This document shows, in pieces, positions 8,929 to 18,116 of a stretch of DNA of 64,000 nt. How positions within the stretch are numbered: position 1 is the stretch's first letter; each line of letters begins with the position of its first letter. A model generated the notes under the pieces. The model worked only from the letters and a program-made list of their open reading frames with translations, ran no database searches and was not told where the DNA came from. The DNA comes from Bacteroidetes bacterium UBA6161 (GTDB lineage Bacteria > Bacteroidota > Bacteroidia > NS11-12g > UBA955). Location of the stretch: positions 68,839 to 132,838 of the forward strand of contig DIUJ01000004.1 in NCBI GenBank assembly GCA_002422315.1, in the 5' to 3' direction. The translations under genes were made by a program, and so were the position numbers.

Positions 8929-10308
8929 TTAAAGTATATCGTTTAAACTTCTTAATTTTAATTGAGGGGTATTAAATACGGAAACTACTCCAGTAACAGT
9001 TACATTTCCAGAGGGTATACTTGCATCCTTAAAACTTGCTGCACTAGAAGTAAACAAAGTCAAACTTCCAGAAGCATCTCTAAGGGTTCTGCTGCCACTA
9101 TAAGTTGCACCACCCGTGATAGTTGCATTTTTTATTTGAATTAATCTAGACTCTAAATCTTTGATATTATCCAGCACATCGCTTACTTCCACTATTAATG
9201 GAACGGGTGATTTAGAGCCGAGAATTTTAGCATTGGCTAATGGTACATTGTTTAATTGTAATAATCCATTAAATAAAGAAAGTTCAACACCTTCAATACT
9301 AATTTCTAATTCTGTATTCAAATCGAAGCTATGGTTAGCGGCAAAGCGAACTACAATACCTGCTGTTTCATCTTGGATAACCAGGTTTCTCCCTGTTTCA
9401 TTTCCATTTGACCTATCGGTAATAACGATTCCTTTAATGCTAATTTTATCTGCAATTGCATTAATAGTGGCACCTTCGTAAAGTTCGCGCGCATCAAAAA
9501 TCGGTATAACAGTTTGACCAGAACCACCGCCATTACATCTATCATTGGTCATTTTCACATCGCTTGTATCTCGAATAAGTAATTGAAAATCTGATCTAAA
9601 CACACCCAATACTCCTACAATATCACCGTTTTTGTCTGGCACAATTTGCGCGGCAAAAGAAGCATATCCGCTACTTCTTACTATTAAACTAGCCCCTTGA
9701 CAATCAGCTATTAAAAGGTTTTTAGACCTCAAGTTATCGGCATCTGCATAGCTTTGACCGGGTGCTTCAAACTCTACCTTACTAAAAGAAACGAGCATAT
9801 TTTGATAAGGTGTTAACACGTCTGTGAGGGTTAATTTTATGGGGGTAACAGGGACATTTAATGGCCCTTTTATCAGATGTGATGGAATGAGAGCCTCCAT
9901 GATTCTTGTAAGTGAACCATTATCCGCCCCTCCTCCAAGTTGAATCAACCCATTGTACTCTCCAATAAACAAATCTTTACAATTCACGAACACTTTACGC
10001 CCAATAGGATAATTATTATATAACCCAATACCGTCTAACAGCAATAAAATACCAGCCGTTTGATCCTGAATAACAATAGATTTATAAAAATTACCAGACC
10101 TGTCATCCGCAACAACTACTCCTTCAACTATTAAATCCTCTTCTATTCGAAGGGGCGTACCTTTGTATAAATCTTTAAGGTCTGCAATAAGAGTATTCGC
10201 TACAATATCGGGATTCGAATCTTCTGCAGGTGGTGCGTCAAAGTTTTCTTTTTTACAAGCAGTTAAGAATAAGATAAAACTTAAGCTGTATAGGAATATA
10301 TTTTTCAT
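8929..10308 (-). CDS. DUF5689 surface lipoprotein with two tandem domains
   Basis: The 459-residue lipoprotein has a lipobox (LTAC, Cys18). Two similar halves follow, about residues 40-245 and 265-459. Each contains I-x-G-V-V-x-D-x-R-x-G-N, then I-V-I-Q-D-x-T-A-G-I and a Q-L segment, which is the DUF5689 OB-fold-like pattern. The family occurs mostly in Bacteroidota, next to TonB receptors, and its ligand is not established. The gene starts 2 bases after the receptor gene ends and is followed 5 bases later by the lamin-tail protein. It probably acts as the surface-exposed lid or binding partner of the receptor, as SusD does for SusC, although it is not a SusD homologue. OB folds often bind nucleic acids, which would suit the neighbourhood. 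Confidence 0.82.
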   Translation of the reverse strand: MKNIFLYSLSFILFLTACKKENFDAPPAEDSNPDIVANTLIADLKDLYKGTPLRIEEDLIVEGVVVADDRSGNFYKSIVIQDQTAGILLLLDGIGLYNNYPIGRKVFVNCKDLFIGEYNGLIQLGGGADNGSLTRIMEALIPSHLIKGPLNVPVTPIKLTLTDVLTPYQNMLVSFSKVEFEAPGQSYADADNLRSKNLLIADCQGASLIVRSSGYASFAAQIVPDKNGDIVGVLGVFRSDFQLLIRDTSDVKMTNDRCNGGGSGQTVIPIFDARELYEGATINAIADKISIKGIVITDRSNGNETGRNLVIQDETAGIVVRFAANHSFDLNTELEISIEGVELSLFNGLLQLNNVPLANAKILGSKSPVPLIVEVSDVLDNIKDLESRLIQIKNATITGGATYSGSRTLRDASGSLTLFTSSAASFKDASIPSGNVTVTGVVSVFNTPQLKLRSLNDIL

Positions 10309-10310
10309 AG

Positions 10311-13130
10311 TTAGAATTTTAAAGTTAAATTGACAAAGTAATTTCGGCCATAATTATAAAAATAGCGGGGAGGGAAACGATCCACGTCTTTATCAACGAA
10401 GTCAAAACGCATTTGCTCAAAGCCACCGGTAATCACCTTTAAATTATTCAGTACATTACTTATTCCTATGTTAAAATAAACAAAGGTATTATTACTTGCT
10501 TTGGGGTAGTACTTATTCAGTTTTATAGAATAGCCACCAAACAGGTCAACAGTAAAAGCGGCGGGTAATTTTTCTTGATATAGTATATTTTTCCATTCGT
10601 CAGACCCTGGCTCTACGCCTTGAACTGCTTGTGCTGTTCTTCTAATAGGATTGGGATCTAAGTAAAAATGGTCAATATAATTTATGTTTGCATTTAGGAA
10701 CCAATAGTTAGGAGACCTATAATTCAATCCGGCGGAAAGAGCTGTTTGTGGTGTTCCTGAAACATAAAAGTTTTTCAAATACACTAATTCTGTTTCTTGT
10801 ATAAGTTCGGGTCTATTTTCTTCCGTTATTTCTGCAGTAGGCCTAGAAGTGTATTTATTATCCCCTAAAGCAGCAACACCAGTAACGCTAAGCGTAGAAG
10901 AAAGCTTCACTTCCGCGGCTAATTCCAGCCCCTTGTGTAAGGCATTTAACCCAGACAGTGTATTGTTTACAAAGGTTCTTTTTTCATCGTGATAAAAACT
11001 TTGGGTTCTAATTTGGTTATTAATTTGAGCAATATAAGCCATTGCACGTATTTTTAAACCAGGTGCAATGTGCAGATAACCAAGCTCTGCAGACTGCACA
11101 TCTTCTGATTTCAGATTAGAAGCCACCTGGTCTCTTGTTCTTGGGGAAACAAAGACGTTTCTGAATTGGGGAGCAACTTTGCCAGAAGACAACTTAGCTA
11201 AAAAATAATTGCGACCGTTTAATTTATAAGTAGCCCCTGCTTTAATAAAAGGTAAAATAAACTTATGAACATCAGAATTGCCTAAAGAATTGTTTGGAAA
11301 CAAGCCATTTTGAACGTTTCCAATTCTCTTAAAACTTGTCTGACCAATAGAGCCAGCAGCATACATATCCCATTTGGGTAGTTTTACATGTATTTGGGCC
11401 CAAGTTTCGACAGATACAGTATGGGAAGTATAATCATATCCAAACCTATCGCCTTCTTTCAAAATCCTATTTGGATTATTTATGTCATGTTGATTAGAAA
11501 TGGGGTCATTGGGTATATCACGTTCTGCAAATTGGTTTAAATTCACATAAAAATCGGCTCCAAGTAAATCATGAACAGTTTTAAAATATTGCACTTGTTG
11601 CACTTGGGCATTTGCGCCTGCATACAAAAACATTCGGTCAGAAAATTGGTGGTTTACAATCGCATTAAAGTTTATTCTTTGAATATCGGAGCGCCTTTCT
11701 TCCAAAATATATTTCGCCCTTTTACCAGTCACATTATTACCCTCAATACCGTCTACATTTCGAACAGTTTCAATTGAATTATAATTTACATTGTATAGTC
11801 CATGCCAATTTATTTGCCTGAATGCTTCATCTTGTTGGAATAAATTAGTTAATCTTTCACGTTGAAATTCATCGCCGGCGAAACTTGGTAATTTTCTATA
11901 ATAGTCTGGTCTAGGGTCTGGCGCATTATACCATTCCAAGGCTGTAACACCTGTTCTGCCAGTTTGTAATCCTAGTCCTGTTTCAAGTTTTGTTTTGGAG
12001 TTTATTTTCCAATCGTGGTTTAACAACAAAAGGGGCTGGTGAGTGTTCCTTACTCTAGCACTTCTTTTCTCTCCATTCTGGTAGCCCCAATTAGGGTTAT
12101 AAAAAGGAGTGGAAGCCAAGTCATAGACTTCTTGAAAAGAGCCTCCTGGAAGCGCACTTTTAACAGCTGAAGACAACAAAGAAAGAGAAACTGAATGTTT
12201 GGCATTGATTTTCTTCTCAGCAGAGGCAAAATAAGACCATGCGTCATAATTTGTTCCTGGTATATACCCTTCATCTGCATATCTAAAAGACCCAGAAAAA
12301 GAAAAAGCCCAACCATTTTTCATTAAACCAGTATTATGAGTTACCATAAGTCTTTGCCTGTAGTTTCTATTAGAAACAGCAGAAGATATACGCGTTTGTT
12401 TCCACTGATTGGCAGCCCTAACATTCATATTTGAGATACCACCAATACCACCCATTCCATAAGTTGCAGGAGCATTCCCTACTACAATATCTCTATCTCG
12501 AAGCACATCGTTTAACCCGCCCCAAACATTCCAAGAAACCCTTCCATTTTCGATTTCATTTACAGGTATTCCATTGATATGTACTTGGCTGTAAAGTCCA
12601 TCTAGGCCTCTAATTCTAAATCTTAACGGGCCCAAAGTAAATGCAGAAGTAGAAACAAAAACATCTCTAGAAGCAGTTAATACCCCAGAAATATAATCGC
12701 CCCCTTGAGACCTGTCACTAGACTCATCAATAGAAATAACCGGTATCAAATCCTCTTCACTAAATTTAGAAGCATCTTCTCCCGCTTGCAAAACGACTGA
12801 AATAGTGGTTGTTCCATAATTCAAAACTTCAACGGCCATCGTATAAGGCAAACATCCTTGTGCACTTACATAAATCGTATAAATTCCTACATTATTTACC
12901 TCAAATTGAAAATTACCAGAGCTATCGGTTTTAATCGTTTTATTACTACCAACAAGAGTTACATTTGCATTAGACAAACCTTTGGCAACTGAACCTTTGG
13001 CGACTTTGCCAACGATTAAATAAGATGAATTAATCTGAGCATTTACAGCTACGGGGGCACAAAAGAATACAAAACATACAAACAAAGTGGTGTAAACTAA
13101 AAACAACAATGGGGATTTTTTAACTTGCAT
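10311..13130 (-). CDS. TonB-dependent outer-membrane receptor
   Basis: The 939-residue protein has a signal peptide, a carboxypeptidase-regulatory-like domain (~35-115, with GKVAKGSVAKGLSNANVTL and GNFQFEV), a plug (~135-235, including RIRGLDGLYSQVHINGIPVNE) and a long beta-barrel ending in Phe (VNLTLKF), the usual outer-membrane insertion signal. It imports a substrate across the outer membrane using TonB energy. The substrate is not shown by the sequence. The co-transcribed DUF5689 lipoprotein and lamin-tail protein, and the nearby nucleases and 5'-nucleotidases, suggest nucleotides, nucleosides or oligonucleotides. The gene is preceded by an unusually long leader (see the promoter at 13456). 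Confidence 0.88.
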   Translation of the reverse strand: MQVKKSPLLFLVYTTLFVCFVFFCAPVAVNAQINSSYLIVGKVAKGSVAKGLSNANVTLVGSNKTIKTDSSGNFQFEVNNVGIYTIYVSAQGCLPYTMAVEVLNYGTTTISVVLQAGEDASKFSEEDLIPVISIDESSDRSQGGDYISGVLTASRDVFVSTSAFTLGPLRFRIRGLDGLYSQVHINGIPVNEIENGRVSWNVWGGLNDVLRDRDIVVGNAPATYGMGGIGGISNMNVRAANQWKQTRISSAVSNRNYRQRLMVTHNTGLMKNGWAFSFSGSFRYADEGYIPGTNYDAWSYFASAEKKINAKHSVSLSLLSSAVKSALPGGSFQEVYDLASTPFYNPNWGYQNGEKRSARVRNTHQPLLLLNHDWKINSKTKLETGLGLQTGRTGVTALEWYNAPDPRPDYYRKLPSFAGDEFQRERLTNLFQQDEAFRQINWHGLYNVNYNSIETVRNVDGIEGNNVTGKRAKYILEERRSDIQRINFNAIVNHQFSDRMFLYAGANAQVQQVQYFKTVHDLLGADFYVNLNQFAERDIPNDPISNQHDINNPNRILKEGDRFGYDYTSHTVSVETWAQIHVKLPKWDMYAAGSIGQTSFKRIGNVQNGLFPNNSLGNSDVHKFILPFIKAGATYKLNGRNYFLAKLSSGKVAPQFRNVFVSPRTRDQVASNLKSEDVQSAELGYLHIAPGLKIRAMAYIAQINNQIRTQSFYHDEKRTFVNNTLSGLNALHKGLELAAEVKLSSTLSVTGVAALGDNKYTSRPTAEITEENRPELIQETELVYLKNFYVSGTPQTALSAGLNYRSPNYWFLNANINYIDHFYLDPNPIRRTAQAVQGVEPGSDEWKNILYQEKLPAAFTVDLFGGYSIKLNKYYPKASNNTFVYFNIGISNVLNNLKVITGGFEQMRFDFVDKDVDRFPPRYFYNYGRNYFVNLTLKF

Positions 13131-13455
13131 ATGTATGATAGATTTTAATTTTAAAGTGTTTATTTAATTGTGTAATTGTAGAAGACTGTATAAATAGGCT
13201 TAACAAGCTTAGAGTATATTTAATACCAACTTTAGAAAATGTCAAATGATAACGCGATCTAGCAAATAGATCTACTTCGAAGGCTATATCTTGACTACTT
13301 AAGATATGTATTACTTTAGAAGACCCTATGAAACTAATAGGATTTAGAAAACACAGAGTTGTTGAATCTATTATAAAATTTTTCATTTTTATTTCCAAAT
13401 CAAAATTCATCTCTCAAGATCAAAATGTACTCTTTATAACCCTTGATTTGCGGTG

Positions 13456-13485
13456 CAAAAATAGGCATACAGAAGTCCACAACAA
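13456..13485 (-). promoter_or_regulatory. Candidate promoter of the TonB receptor operon
   Basis: On the minus strand TATTTTTG (13463-13456) fits the Bacteroidota -7 box TAnnTTTG, with TTG at 13485-13483, 19 bases upstream. If used, the messenger has a leader of over 300 bases before the ATG at 13130. The stretch 13131-13455 contains an open 96-codon frame but nothing I recognise. 13486-13770 is AT-rich and appears non-coding. Confidence 0.45.
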
Positions 13486-13770
13486 TGGCCACCGTATTTG
13501 ATTAAGAATAAATAACAAACAATAAAAATAATCACAAATGCTTGTCTATGTGCGCTTTATATGCGGTTTGCTACAAATTCAAAAATACTTTCAAGAGTTA
13601 CTTAACAATTAAATAAAAGAACAATAACAACCATAAAGCATTATTAGAAACAAATACTTTATGTATGGCCCTATTTAAAAGCACTTTAATACAATTATTA
13701 AAATAAAAATGATTTTTCAAACAAAATGAAGAAGTAAATTTTTATTAACATAAATACAAAGTAGGAATCC

Positions 13771-13799
13771 TTTGTGTAAAATTAAATAAAATACTTTTG
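13771..13799 (+). promoter_or_regulatory. Candidate promoter of the EEP nuclease / endonuclease I pair
   Basis: TTTG (13771-13774) and TACTTTTG (13792-13799) fit the Bacteroidota -33 and -7 boxes, although the 17-base spacer is slightly short. The ATG of the nuclease follows 20 bases later. Confidence 0.5.
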
Positions 13800-13819
13800 C
13801 AACAGCCATAAAAACAGGA

Positions 13820-14878
13820 ATGAAACTTAAAAAAACATTATTAACCACAGTATTCCTCACTTTGTTTGTTTCGAGTTACAGCCAACAAAAAGCAAAAGCA
13901 ATATGTGTAGCATTTTATAACTTTGAGAATTATTTTGACACAATAAATAATCCAGAAATAAACGACGACGATTTTACACCAGAAGGGAACATGGGTAATA
14001 CTGCAAAAGTATTTAACCAAAAGACAACAAACTTGGCGCAAGTTGTATCTAAGATAGGAACAGAACTAACCCCAGACGGGCCTGCTTTGTTAGGTGTTTC
14101 GGAGATTGAAAATATTGATGTATTACTCCATTTTGCTCAGCACCCATTATTATCCGCTAGAAACTATAAACCTATTCATTTCGATTCTAAAGATGCAAGA
14201 GGAATAGATGTAGCACTTCTTTACAATCCCAATTATTTCATTCCAATCCAATCCACAAGTTTGGAGGTAAGCATGCCCAACGAAAAATCGGGTAAACCAT
14301 ACTATACCAGAGACATTCTCTGGACTACAGGAATCTTAGACGGCGACACAACGCATATATTTGTAAATCATTGGCCAAGCAGGCGTGGTGGAGAAAAAAA
14401 ATCATCCCCTAAAAGAGAAGCTGCAGCAGCTGTTGCCAAACATATAATTGATTCCATTATGGAAACAAACATAGAGAGTAGAGTTATTTTAATGGGTGAT
14501 TTAAATGACGACCCTACAAATAAAAGCATAAAAAAAGTACTCAACGTATCTTATGAAAAAGACACTACAGCACAAGGAAAACTCTTTAACCCATTCTATG
14601 ATTTTTATATTAAAGGGAATGGGACTTTGGCTTACCAAGATGCTTGGAACCTTTTTGACCAAATAATTGTTTCCGAAGCCTACATTAATCCTAAAACGAA
14701 TAGTTATCAATTTTATAAAGCTGGGATTTTCAAACCTCCTTTTATTATAGAACAAGAGGGAAGGTATAAAGGGTACCCCAAAAGAAGTTTTGCCGGTGGC
14801 AAATTTAACAATGGATATAGCGACCATTTTCCATCTTATATTATTTTAATCAAAAGATTAAATTTGCAAAATGACTAA
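13820..14878 (+). CDS. Secreted endonuclease/exonuclease/phosphatase (EEP) family protein
   Basis: The 352-residue protein has a signal peptide ending near SSYSQQ (residues 1-22). All main EEP motifs are present: FYNFEN (32-37), SEIEN with the metal-binding Glu, a central D-x-R-G-I-D-V-A-L-L-Y block, NHWPSR, GDLNDDP and the C-terminal SDH. The family fold is DNase I-like and cleaves phosphodiester or phosphomonoester bonds with a divalent metal. Because it is exported, extracellular or periplasmic nucleic acid is the likely substrate. There is no T9SS domain, so it may stay in the periplasm. The stop overlaps the start of the endonuclease I gene by 8 bases, which argues for co-translation. 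Confidence 0.88.
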   Translation: MKLKKTLLTTVFLTLFVSSYSQQKAKAICVAFYNFENYFDTINNPEINDDDFTPEGNMGNTAKVFNQKTTNLAQVVSKIGTELTPDGPALLGVSEIENIDVLLHFAQHPLLSARNYKPIHFDSKDARGIDVALLYNPNYFIPIQSTSLEVSMPNEKSGKPYYTRDILWTTGILDGDTTHIFVNHWPSRRGGEKKSSPKREAAAAVAKHIIDSIMETNIESRVILMGDLNDDPTNKSIKKVLNVSYEKDTTAQGKLFNPFYDFYIKGNGTLAYQDAWNLFDQIIVSEAYINPKTNSYQFYKAGIFKPPFIIEQEGRYKGYPKRSFAGGKFNNGYSDHFPSYIILIKRLNLQND

Positions 14879-16304
14879 ATTCAAATCCCTCTTTTTGTTG
14901 TTGTTAAATGTAGTTTTTTATTCTGTAAACGCACAAAAAGGTCCTGAAAACCAACCTACAAACCTTCAATTTTTTCAACTTAAACCCTGGGAAGTAAACT
15001 TATCTTTCCAACAAATCAATGCAGATGGATATGTAATAGTAAAAAATATGACAGGAGACAATCCTATTTTAAACAAAAATACATTTAAAACAGACTGGAT
15101 AAATGGGGCTAAAGTTATTTACAAAGGACAAGGCAGTATTTTTACAGATAAAGAAATCCAAAGCAATACCACTTACTATTACTTTATTTTTTCCTACAAT
15201 GAGCAAAGTGATTCCATGTATTACTGCAATAGCAAACCATTGTCTGGTGCAGTTACTACCCCAAAAACATTAAGCCAAAATACAGAATACTATGAATCTA
15301 TTAACCCTAATGACTCTTCACTTTTTATAGGAAAACTTGGAAACCTAATTTCAGACCATGTCTTATTGGACTACAACGCTTTTGGTTTTGAACTTGCAGA
15401 AAACATACACATAAGAGACACTCTCTCCAATCTAAGGTCAATTGATTGTCAATATAGCAGAGAGAATATCCTATTCTCTAATCAATTTAACTTTCAAAAC
15501 AACAATTTATCTAGAGAACATGTAATGCCAAGAAGTTGGATGCCTAGCGGAGGAAATACCAACAACAAAGATGGCGCTGATTATCACAATTTATTAATCG
15601 TGAATAATTCAGAAGTAAATATTGTGCGTTCCAATTACCCTTTTGATTATGTTCAAACCGTATCCAAACAATATATAGAATCCAAATTAGGAAAAAATAT
15701 ATTTGGGGCTACTGTTTTTGAGGTTGCAGATAATATTAAAGGCGATGTCGCAAGATGTATTTTTTATATGCAAGTGGCATACAATGGAACAGCTAATAGC
15801 AATTGGGGGTTCAAATATTTGCCGAGCAATGGCAAACTTCAAAACTCAGAATTACTGATGGATTGGCATAAAAATGACCCTCCAGATGCAGACGAAAGAA
15901 CTAGACATGAATACATAGCATATTTTCAAAAAAACAGAAACCCATTTATTGATTATCCACACTGGGCATGCTACATTGATTTCCATACGCTTGAGTATAA
16001 AAATGCTACAAATAGCGAATGTGAAAAAAATCTAAATACTTTAGCACTTAAAAAAGTAGACATAAGTTCGTATTTAAATGTTTATCCCAATCCATCTTCA
16101 GGTACATTTGTACTTCAATTTCCACAATTCATAGAACAACATGATGTCATTCAACTTTACCTTACAAACACTTTGGGTAAAAAAATACCATTTGAGTGGG
16201 AAAAAGAAAGTCATAAGTTAACCATTAATGGCACAAGCGGATTATACAAACTACATTTTAGAGCCAAACATTATAGCGCAACTAAAACCATAGTCATTCA
16301 TTAA
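14871..16304 (+). CDS. Endonuclease I family nuclease with T9SS sorting domain
   Basis: The 477-residue protein has a signal peptide ending FYSVNAQ (~1-21), a fibronectin-like N-terminal module (~25-130) and an endonuclease I domain (~140-370). The His-Me-finger core REHVMPRSW (215-223) is followed by ADYHNLL (236-242) and SNYPFD. The C-terminal ~75 residues, starting NVYPNPSSG, form a type A T9SS sorting domain. Members such as Vibrio EndA are non-specific DNases and RNases. Surface delivery through T9SS is inferred. It shares a transcript with the upstream EEP nuclease, giving a two-nuclease unit. Confidence 0.9.
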   Translation: MTKFKSLFLLLLNVVFYSVNAQKGPENQPTNLQFFQLKPWEVNLSFQQINADGYVIVKNMTGDNPILNKNTFKTDWINGAKVIYKGQGSIFTDKEIQSNTTYYYFIFSYNEQSDSMYYCNSKPLSGAVTTPKTLSQNTEYYESINPNDSSLFIGKLGNLISDHVLLDYNAFGFELAENIHIRDTLSNLRSIDCQYSRENILFSNQFNFQNNNLSREHVMPRSWMPSGGNTNNKDGADYHNLLIVNNSEVNIVRSNYPFDYVQTVSKQYIESKLGKNIFGATVFEVADNIKGDVARCIFYMQVAYNGTANSNWGFKYLPSNGKLQNSELLMDWHKNDPPDADERTRHEYIAYFQKNRNPFIDYPHWACYIDFHTLEYKNATNSECEKNLNTLALKKVDISSYLNVYPNPSSGTFVLQFPQFIEQHDVIQLYLTNTLGKKIPFEWEKESHKLTINGTSGLYKLHFRAKHYSATKTIVIH

Positions 16305-16405
16305 AGCTATTAGATTACTTATACTTTTGACAACTTAGATTAAGTTAAGAGTAAAAATACGTTAATTACAGAAGAACAGAATACTGAGACTAATATTCCA
16401 TACCT

Positions 16406-17260
16406 TTAAATCTCCCACACTAAATGCCCTAGATAGAGTGCATCTCTTCCCATTTGATTTACAACTACATCTTTATTAAGTAAATTCTGAACAAGGGTTG
16501 GCTTTGACAAAACGGTGTGGGAGTGCCCTCCTAATATCATATCTATGTTCTTGCTTTCTTTTGCTAGTAGTATATCATGCTGATAGCCAAGATGGCTTAA
16601 AACAATTACTAAATCACAATTTTGTTCATTCGCTAAAAATGCTGCTTGTTTGTTGGCCACGGCTATGGGTTCATTACACACAACCCCTTTTCGGTTTTTA
16701 GGTATAGCAAGTCCGTTCAAATCTACCCCAACCCCTATAATACCTATGCGAAAAAGGCGCCTTCCTATCATTCTTGCAACTACGGCAGGTTCATTTGAAA
16801 CCAATTGAGCCAAGGGGCTATTTGAAAAATCGTAATTTGCACAAATTACTTTAAACTTGGCCAAAGATAGAAGATCTGCTAAAGCCTCTTCCCCATTATC
16901 AAATTCATGATTACCTAAAGTTACAAAGTCATACCCCATCATATTCATCATTTCCACCTCCACTTTCCCTCCAAACTCATTAAAATAAGGTGTGCCTTGT
17001 AAAAAATCGCCGCTATCTAAAAGCAAATAGTCTGGGTAACTTTTTCTAAGCTTATTCAACTTTCCCGACAAGTTAACCATGCCACCCATTCCCGGATACT
17101 TTGAATGCGATAAGGGGAAAGCTTCCACCCTACTATGCATATCGTTGGTATGAAATACATGAAAACGTTTTGATTGAATATCTTGAGAAAACAACATATC
17201 ACTTAAAAAAATCCCGCTAGCAAGGAGTAGATTTTCCTTAATAAAAATTCTTCTATTCAT
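16406..17260 (-). CDS. 5'-nucleotidase, separate metallophosphatase domain
   Basis: The 284-residue protein has an N-terminal export segment (NRR followed by a hydrophobic stretch, Tat-like or Sec). The catalytic domain has every metallophosphoesterase motif of the UshA/5'-nucleotidase group: TNDMHSR (D40, H42), LDSGDFLQGTP, GNHEFDNG, VLSHLG and GGHSHT. It lacks the C-terminal substrate-binding domain of full-length UshA, which is encoded just upstream. The upstream stop TGA directly abuts this ATG, so the two domains are very likely made together and associate. Expected activity is removal of phosphate from nucleotides in the periplasm. Confidence 0.88.
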   Translation of the reverse strand: MNRRIFIKENLLLASGIFLSDMLFSQDIQSKRFHVFHTNDMHSRVEAFPLSHSKYPGMGGMVNLSGKLNKLRKSYPDYLLLDSGDFLQGTPYFNEFGGKVEVEMMNMMGYDFVTLGNHEFDNGEEALADLLSLAKFKVICANYDFSNSPLAQLVSNEPAVVARMIGRRLFRIGIIGVGVDLNGLAIPKNRKGVVCNEPIAVANKQAAFLANEQNCDLVIVLSHLGYQHDILLAKESKNIDMILGGHSHTVLSKPTLVQNLLNKDVVVNQMGRDALYLGHLVWEI

Positions 17261-18001
17261 TCAATTAGATAATAATTGTTGAAATAAAACATCACGAATT
17301 AGAAAATTAGAGTCTATATTTACTATTTCTACCATGTGTTTGTCTAGTATTCTATCTCCTCCGGCAAGCAAAAAATCGGTAGTTAACAAATAATAATTTT
17401 GCAAACTATCAATCTGATTTACATCAAAAGAATTAGACAGGCTTTGATTATGACAAAATGAGCCCAATATCCAATAAGGATCCCCTTCTCTTTCTTTCAT
17501 TCTCTGATGCAAAGAAAATAAATATTCACCTGAAATTCGACCCAATACTAGTTGGTTGTCAAAAGGCATAAGCTCATAAATATGCCCTTTGGTAACATCC
17601 CCTTTTAATAACGACTGCCTTAAACCACCAGTATTAAACAATAGAATTGTTGGCATAAAATTTTGATTTTTGAATTGCTGCTTTGCAAAACATAACAATT
17701 GTTGCACAAAAAAACTATCTAATCTATGGCTACTGTCTCCTTTTATGAGATCTGCTTGATTATAAAAGATCACTTTTGACATGGTATAATTCAATGAATC
17801 AAACAATGTCTTAAATTTTAATAACAAAGCAGAGTCTGCATCTTCAACCTTTGGAGTATGAGAAAAGTATGCGACCATTTGTATACTATGAGGTTTTTTG
17901 CTACCCCTTATCGAAAATGGATTGCAAGCCCCTACCAAAACCACAAAAGAAAACAGAAAATTGATTTTCAAAAATCTGATGAAGCTATTAATTTCAACCA
18001 T
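17261..18001 (-). CDS. 5'-nucleotidase C-terminal-domain lipoprotein
   Basis: 246 residues from the ATG at 18001; a TTG 12 bases upstream is an alternative. A lipobox VGAC (Cys26) marks a lipoprotein. The rest matches the 5'-nucleotidase C-terminal domain: FNTGGLRQSLLKGDVT, the YELMPFDNQLV block, and LTTDFLLAGGD near the end. In full-length enzymes this domain binds the nucleoside and sits after the metallophosphatase domain; here it is encoded first. It directly abuts the catalytic-domain gene, so it probably provides substrate binding and membrane anchoring to a two-subunit enzyme. Confidence 0.85.
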   Translation of the reverse strand: MVEINSFIRFLKINFLFSFVVLVGACNPFSIRGSKKPHSIQMVAYFSHTPKVEDADSALLLKFKTLFDSLNYTMSKVIFYNQADLIKGDSSHRLDSFFVQQLLCFAKQQFKNQNFMPTILLFNTGGLRQSLLKGDVTKGHIYELMPFDNQLVLGRISGEYLFSLHQRMKEREGDPYWILGSFCHNQSLSNSFDVNQIDSLQNYYLLTTDFLLAGGDRILDKHMVEIVNIDSNFLIRDVLFQQLLSN

Positions 18002-18116
18002 TACAGCCCACAAAACTAAATGAAATTTGGCTTCTTTGATTTAACAAAATGTTAACTCTAAGTGTTGTTTTAGCAAATACTATAGTGATAAAATTGTTGC
18101 AATTAAAATAAAAAAA

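Noticed and set aside
13120..13410. 96-codon minus-strand frame overlapping the TonB receptor start
   Set aside because: No recognisable family and untypical composition. Kept only as a leader-region observation.
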